Origin: Mucor racemosus
Taxonomy: Eukaryota > Mucoromycota > Mucoromycetes > Mucorales > Mucoraceae
NCBI GenBank assembly: GCA_027405735.1
Contig: JAPEHQ010000009.1
Span: 1,922,001-1,986,000 of the forward strand
DNA: 64,000 nucleotides
Direction: 5' to 3'
Notes under the pieces: model-generated
The model's database searches: none
Seen by the model: the letters and a program-made list of their open reading frames with translations, nothing else
What the model was told of the DNA's origin: nothing
Program-made: the position numbers and the translations under genes
In this document: positions 60,835 through 64,000 of the stretch, piece after piece
Layout of the letters: each line of letters begins with the position of its first letter
How positions within the stretch are numbered: the first letter of the stretch is position 1

Positions 60835-61323
60835 GCTATTGTCGTATTTTATGTAAACAAAAGCGAAGGTGATACACGACCTACTGATGGTATTGGCTCA
60901 GCTTCACATGATAGTAATTATATGATGATCGAATCATCAGGGTAAGTGAGCGTTGATGGATTGCATTGAATAAGTTTGAATGAATATAAGTGACATTTCT
61001 TATTCTAGCTACAATCAGACGCAAGATTCCCACATATCTATAAAGTCTCAATCAAAAGCTTGATCAGTGCGGCTGATATTCCCTTAAGTATTATGTGTAA
61101 ATATTAGGGATGTTATCGAGCAGAACTTATACTAGATTACTTGGCTGGCAAAACCCAGGTCGGCACCAATACTAGTAAATATGACAAAGCTTCCATTTTA
61201 ACCATGAAAAAAATCAACGTCTATTCTGCTCATATCATTCAAAAAAAATGTCTTTGGTTCGATATTCTTCGAAAGATAGATCCACCTGGAAATTTATTGA
61301 ATGTGATTCCGCAGAGGTTCCCT
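60835..61323 (+). pseudogene. Decayed gene fragment of unknown family
   Basis: An open stretch reads VVFYVNKSEGDTRPTDGIG, SASHDSNYMMIESSG, then a clean intron-like gap (GTAAGTG at 60940s to TTCTAG just before 61009), and continues YNQTQDSHISIKSQSKA before a stop; shifted open segments follow to 61323. The wording suggests remnants of a multi-exon gene or repeated ORF. I do not recognise the family, and the frame is broken. Confidence 0.4.
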
Positions 61324-62706
61324 TGACTTTTTCCGATAAAAAGAAGATACTCAAGATATTGAATTTGTTTGCCTTTACTTATATATTACTATCTGTCCTA
61401 TCACTTTGATGTTGGCCAAATTTTCTCTCTTAAAAATTAGCGCGATATTCAACCTCAAGAAAATCTTTTTGACGAGCTTGAAAATAAACATCTTGGATAC
61501 AAGAAAGTATCTGAAGTCTGAAAAATACCATTGGGCCTTGAAGTAGCTCCAGTGACTTATTTAACAATTAAAACTTTGGCTGTAGATTTAATTCTGCCAC
61601 GTTATACCTATAAAGTAATGATTTGTTTTTCTAAAGAGTTATATATAACAAATACAAGTATAAACTAATAAGTATGAATACAATGTTTCATGTTTGAAAA
61701 TATAATTAAAATAAAGTCAAATAAAAGATTTTCATACTGAATGGAATCTTTTGTTAACCAGTGAATCAACTTTTCTTTAAAAAATAAAACTTTTTGCAGC
61801 ATTATAGTAGAATACTTATATTCATTTTTTAAAGAAAAAGGCTAAGGAATGCCAACACAAAGGCTATTTACCATTCAGTTTATATTCATCACTTATTTAT
61901 TCAAGGCGCATGTTTCATCAGGTGCTACTATAATTTGAAGCCATTCAATACAGTCTTTCAGATGCAATTGTAAATCTTTCAAAGATTTACCTGAAATGTT
62001 CCAGATCGAAAAAGATGTAAATCCAAATCAAAAATAATTATTTAACCTTTATATACTGAATCTAAGCAATTCAAATGCAAAATTTGCTCGATCGGCTTTT
62101 TAAATTACTCGCAATAAATATTTGCATAATTGGTGATCAATTGTCATTCACATCTACCTATTAGAGACATAGAATACATAAAGAAAATGTTAATATATAA
62201 CGATATATCAAGAAAAAAATATTTATATGTCAAGAATTCATTTGATTCAAAAAAACTAATAATCGTGTTTCCAACTTTTTCGGCACGTTATTGAGGCATT
62301 TGTTAAATGGATGTTATTTTGCATTAAAAAGAACTTGCCAAGAGGTACGATTACATGAAGTATTTTCCATTCTAAATAAAAATTAAAGAGCAGCGTAAAC
62401 CCCTCTCCCCCTTGGCAGTCTTTTTATCGCAATTAAAACCGTACAGGTTGTCATGGCAACGATCATATAAAGAAATTCAGGTACACTGGCATGTCAAAAA
62501 TTAATATAAACAATTTTTTAAAGAATAAAAGATAAACATCCCATTACTGTAAGCAATCTTGTTTGATTTCCAAAACGTCACATTTGTTACACCAGGCGTT
62601 GATATTATTATTTTAGAATAGAGATGTAAAACCCACACAAAGAAAACCCTTCTTGTTTCTTTTTCTTTCTTTTTGTTTTATCTTATTGTATTTCTTATTA
62701 TTTCGT

Positions 62707-64000
62707 ATGAAAAACGATAACCAGCAACATAAAGTTGTTTGGTCTTCTCAAAATGTAACAAATTGGTTAATATCAAATGGGTGGAGTTCAGTTGTAAATA
62801 TATTCAATGGTATATACACAAATTAAAAGAGAAAAATATGAATCAAAATAACTAAACACATAATGAAAAGATTACAATATTCATCACGATCGTTTTTTAA
62901 ATCTAAATGAGGAAAATGTAGATGAATTATTGAAAAACATGAGCATATCATCAATTGAAAAACAACATTTAGTATTTGCTATTCAAAAGTTAAAAGCAGA
63001 AGATCAAGTAAAAGTCGAAATCACAAAATAATAAAAAGCTGAGCTAACATAACTTTCATTTTCCAGGCACTGCGACAGCAACAAAAGCCTCGAATAGCTA
63101 TTCCGAGTTATCATCGTAATTCAGATTCATCTGTTATAACAACTGATTCTGCACATTCATCAACTGCTCCTCTACTAAAAATCTCTACGACAACTACAGC
63201 AACTACTCCTAATAACATTAATAATAATAATATTACAACATCAACAACACCAACTACTCCCATTAATTTTGACATAAGTCAATATATACCCAAAAGAACT
63301 TCTTCTAGCGACACAAATGTATCAAGAATGCTCGAAAACTTTCACCCTACAGTTTGCAAAACAAACATTATTTCTAATCTTAATAATAAACCGAAAAGTC
63401 CTCGAATCAATGCAACTGATCCAGATGTACTCATTAAATTATTTGGTAAACGGTTACCTGTACCAAGCCCAAAACCACAAGATAGTCGTATCCAAGTAAC
63501 TTTAGATGCAGACACATTTGTTCGTTTATGGATCAAACAAGATGCCAATGCCACTGAAATTAAGCGCTCTATTTTATACAAATTGTGTATTGATGCAGAT
63601 CCGATTTACTTTTATTTTTATCATGAAAATGGCAGACAATCTTGTAAGTAGCAGTGTAGTATTATTAATATATGTAACAAATTAATACAAATGAACTCAT
63701 TTAAAACTTAAAAAGCAAAACCTTTGGTGGATGAAGAATTAGTATTTATTTGTACAACATCCAATGATAATCAAACCAATCGTATATTAATAGTTCCTCA
63801 TTATGGGTTCAATTTGATTCGGCAACAGTTACATACAAGGTAAATGAGTGCATGTATAATCATATTAAGCACAAGGTGAATTAATAACATGTTTATCAGT
63901 ATGCGTTACGTGTTATCTACCTCACAAAACCCAATATCTTATGGTGGTACTAAACTTGTTGATCCAGAAATGCCCAAAGAAGATGCACCACTAATTGATC
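62707..64000 (+). CDS. Ste11/Byr2-type MAP kinase kinase kinase, 5' part
   Basis: Exons 62707-62809, 62871-63007, 63067-63643, 63716-63839, 63900 to beyond the window edge; 347 residues visible. Ste11/Byr2 kinases act in pheromone and stress MAPK cascades. A SAM domain occupies about residues 9-77 (VVWSSQNVTNWLISNGW, LNEENVDELLKNMSISSIEKQH), the dimer contact for Ste50-like adaptors. A Thr/Asn-rich linker follows, then a Ras-association/RBD-like domain (about 218-300: IQVTLDADTFVRLWIKQDANA, YKLCIDADPIYFYFY) as in Ste11 and Byr2. The kinase domain, which would settle the call, lies past the end. Start ATG is the first in frame. Confidence 0.82.

Larger units (their letters stand above)
57135..62706. 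other. Repeat-rich intergenic region
   Basis: About 5.6 kb between the ALFY start and the Ste11-like gene. It holds an inverted R1 copy (58.64-59.77 kb) and a decayed coding fragment (60.84-61.32 kb). The rest is AT-rich; small open frames at 58.04-58.32, 60.03-60.27 and 60.30-60.49 kb have no recognisable similarity. The promoter of ALFY lies at the left edge. Confidence 0.6.

Noticed and set aside
1..64000. Search for tRNA, rRNA and CRISPR signatures.
   Set aside because: I scanned for B-box-like GGTTCGA strings, conserved rRNA blocks and regularly spaced direct repeats and saw none that fold or array convincingly. A dedicated scan (tRNAscan, Infernal) would be needed to exclude small RNAs.

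Overview
This window looks like nuclear DNA of a filamentous fungus, most likely an early-diverging, AT-rich lineage such as Mucoromycota. That placement is an inference: I could not search databases. The genes are cut by many short introns (mostly 44-75 nt, GTAAGT-like donors, YAG acceptors). The proteins are fungal/eukaryotic housekeeping types with Q-, N- and T-rich low-complexity tracts, and the spaces between gene islands hold decayed repeats and retroelements. All exon models were built by hand from splice sites, frame and family similarity; each complete model keeps one open frame across its joins.

Layout. Bases 1-2.9 kb: repeats (a CAAGC-motif cluster, family R2, family R1). 2.9-8.3 kb (+): TPA1/OGFOD1-type prolyl hydroxylase, a WIPI3/HSV2-type PROPPIN, and the RagC/D GTPase Gtr2. 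8.6-10.1 kb (-): RCC1. 11.4-11.8 kb (+): DPH3. 12.0-14.4 kb (-): BAP31/Yet-type ER protein and eIF2-alpha. 14.4-24.7 kb: repeat desert with a dynein intermediate chain gene fragment, two solo LTRs of one family with clean target duplications, and R1/R2 copies. 24.8-27.1 kb (-): Cdc4/Fbw7-type F-box WD40 protein. 28.8-30.8 kb (-): cytochrome b5-acyl-CoA dehydrogenase fusion. 31.7-37.4 kb (+): LINE retrotransposon with both ORFs intact. 39.0-40.3 kb (+): YIF1. 40.4-42.5 kb (-): Rab escort protein. 42.6-44.1 kb (+): single-exon Gag/retropepsin-like gene that appears domesticated and has lost its catalytic aspartate. 46.4-57.1 kb (-): 18-exon, 3228-residue ALFY/WDFY3-type BEACH-WD40-FYVE protein. 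57.1-62.7 kb: another repeat-rich spacer. 62.7 kb to the end (+): 5' part of a Ste11/Byr2-type MAPKKK, cut by the window edge.

Functional themes. Several genes touch autophagy, TORC1 and membrane traffic (PROPPIN, Gtr2, ALFY, REP, YIF1, BAP31), and several touch translation (TPA1, DPH3, eIF2-alpha). Fungi do not organise such genes in operons, so this is mostly incidental. The most unusual items are the Gag/protease-derived gene sharing a 153-bp divergent promoter region with the Rab escort protein gene, the intact LINE lying between two poly(A) tracts, the pair of solo LTRs, the 4-nt and 6-nt first coding exons of RCC1 and Gtr2, and the five-member R1 repeat family.
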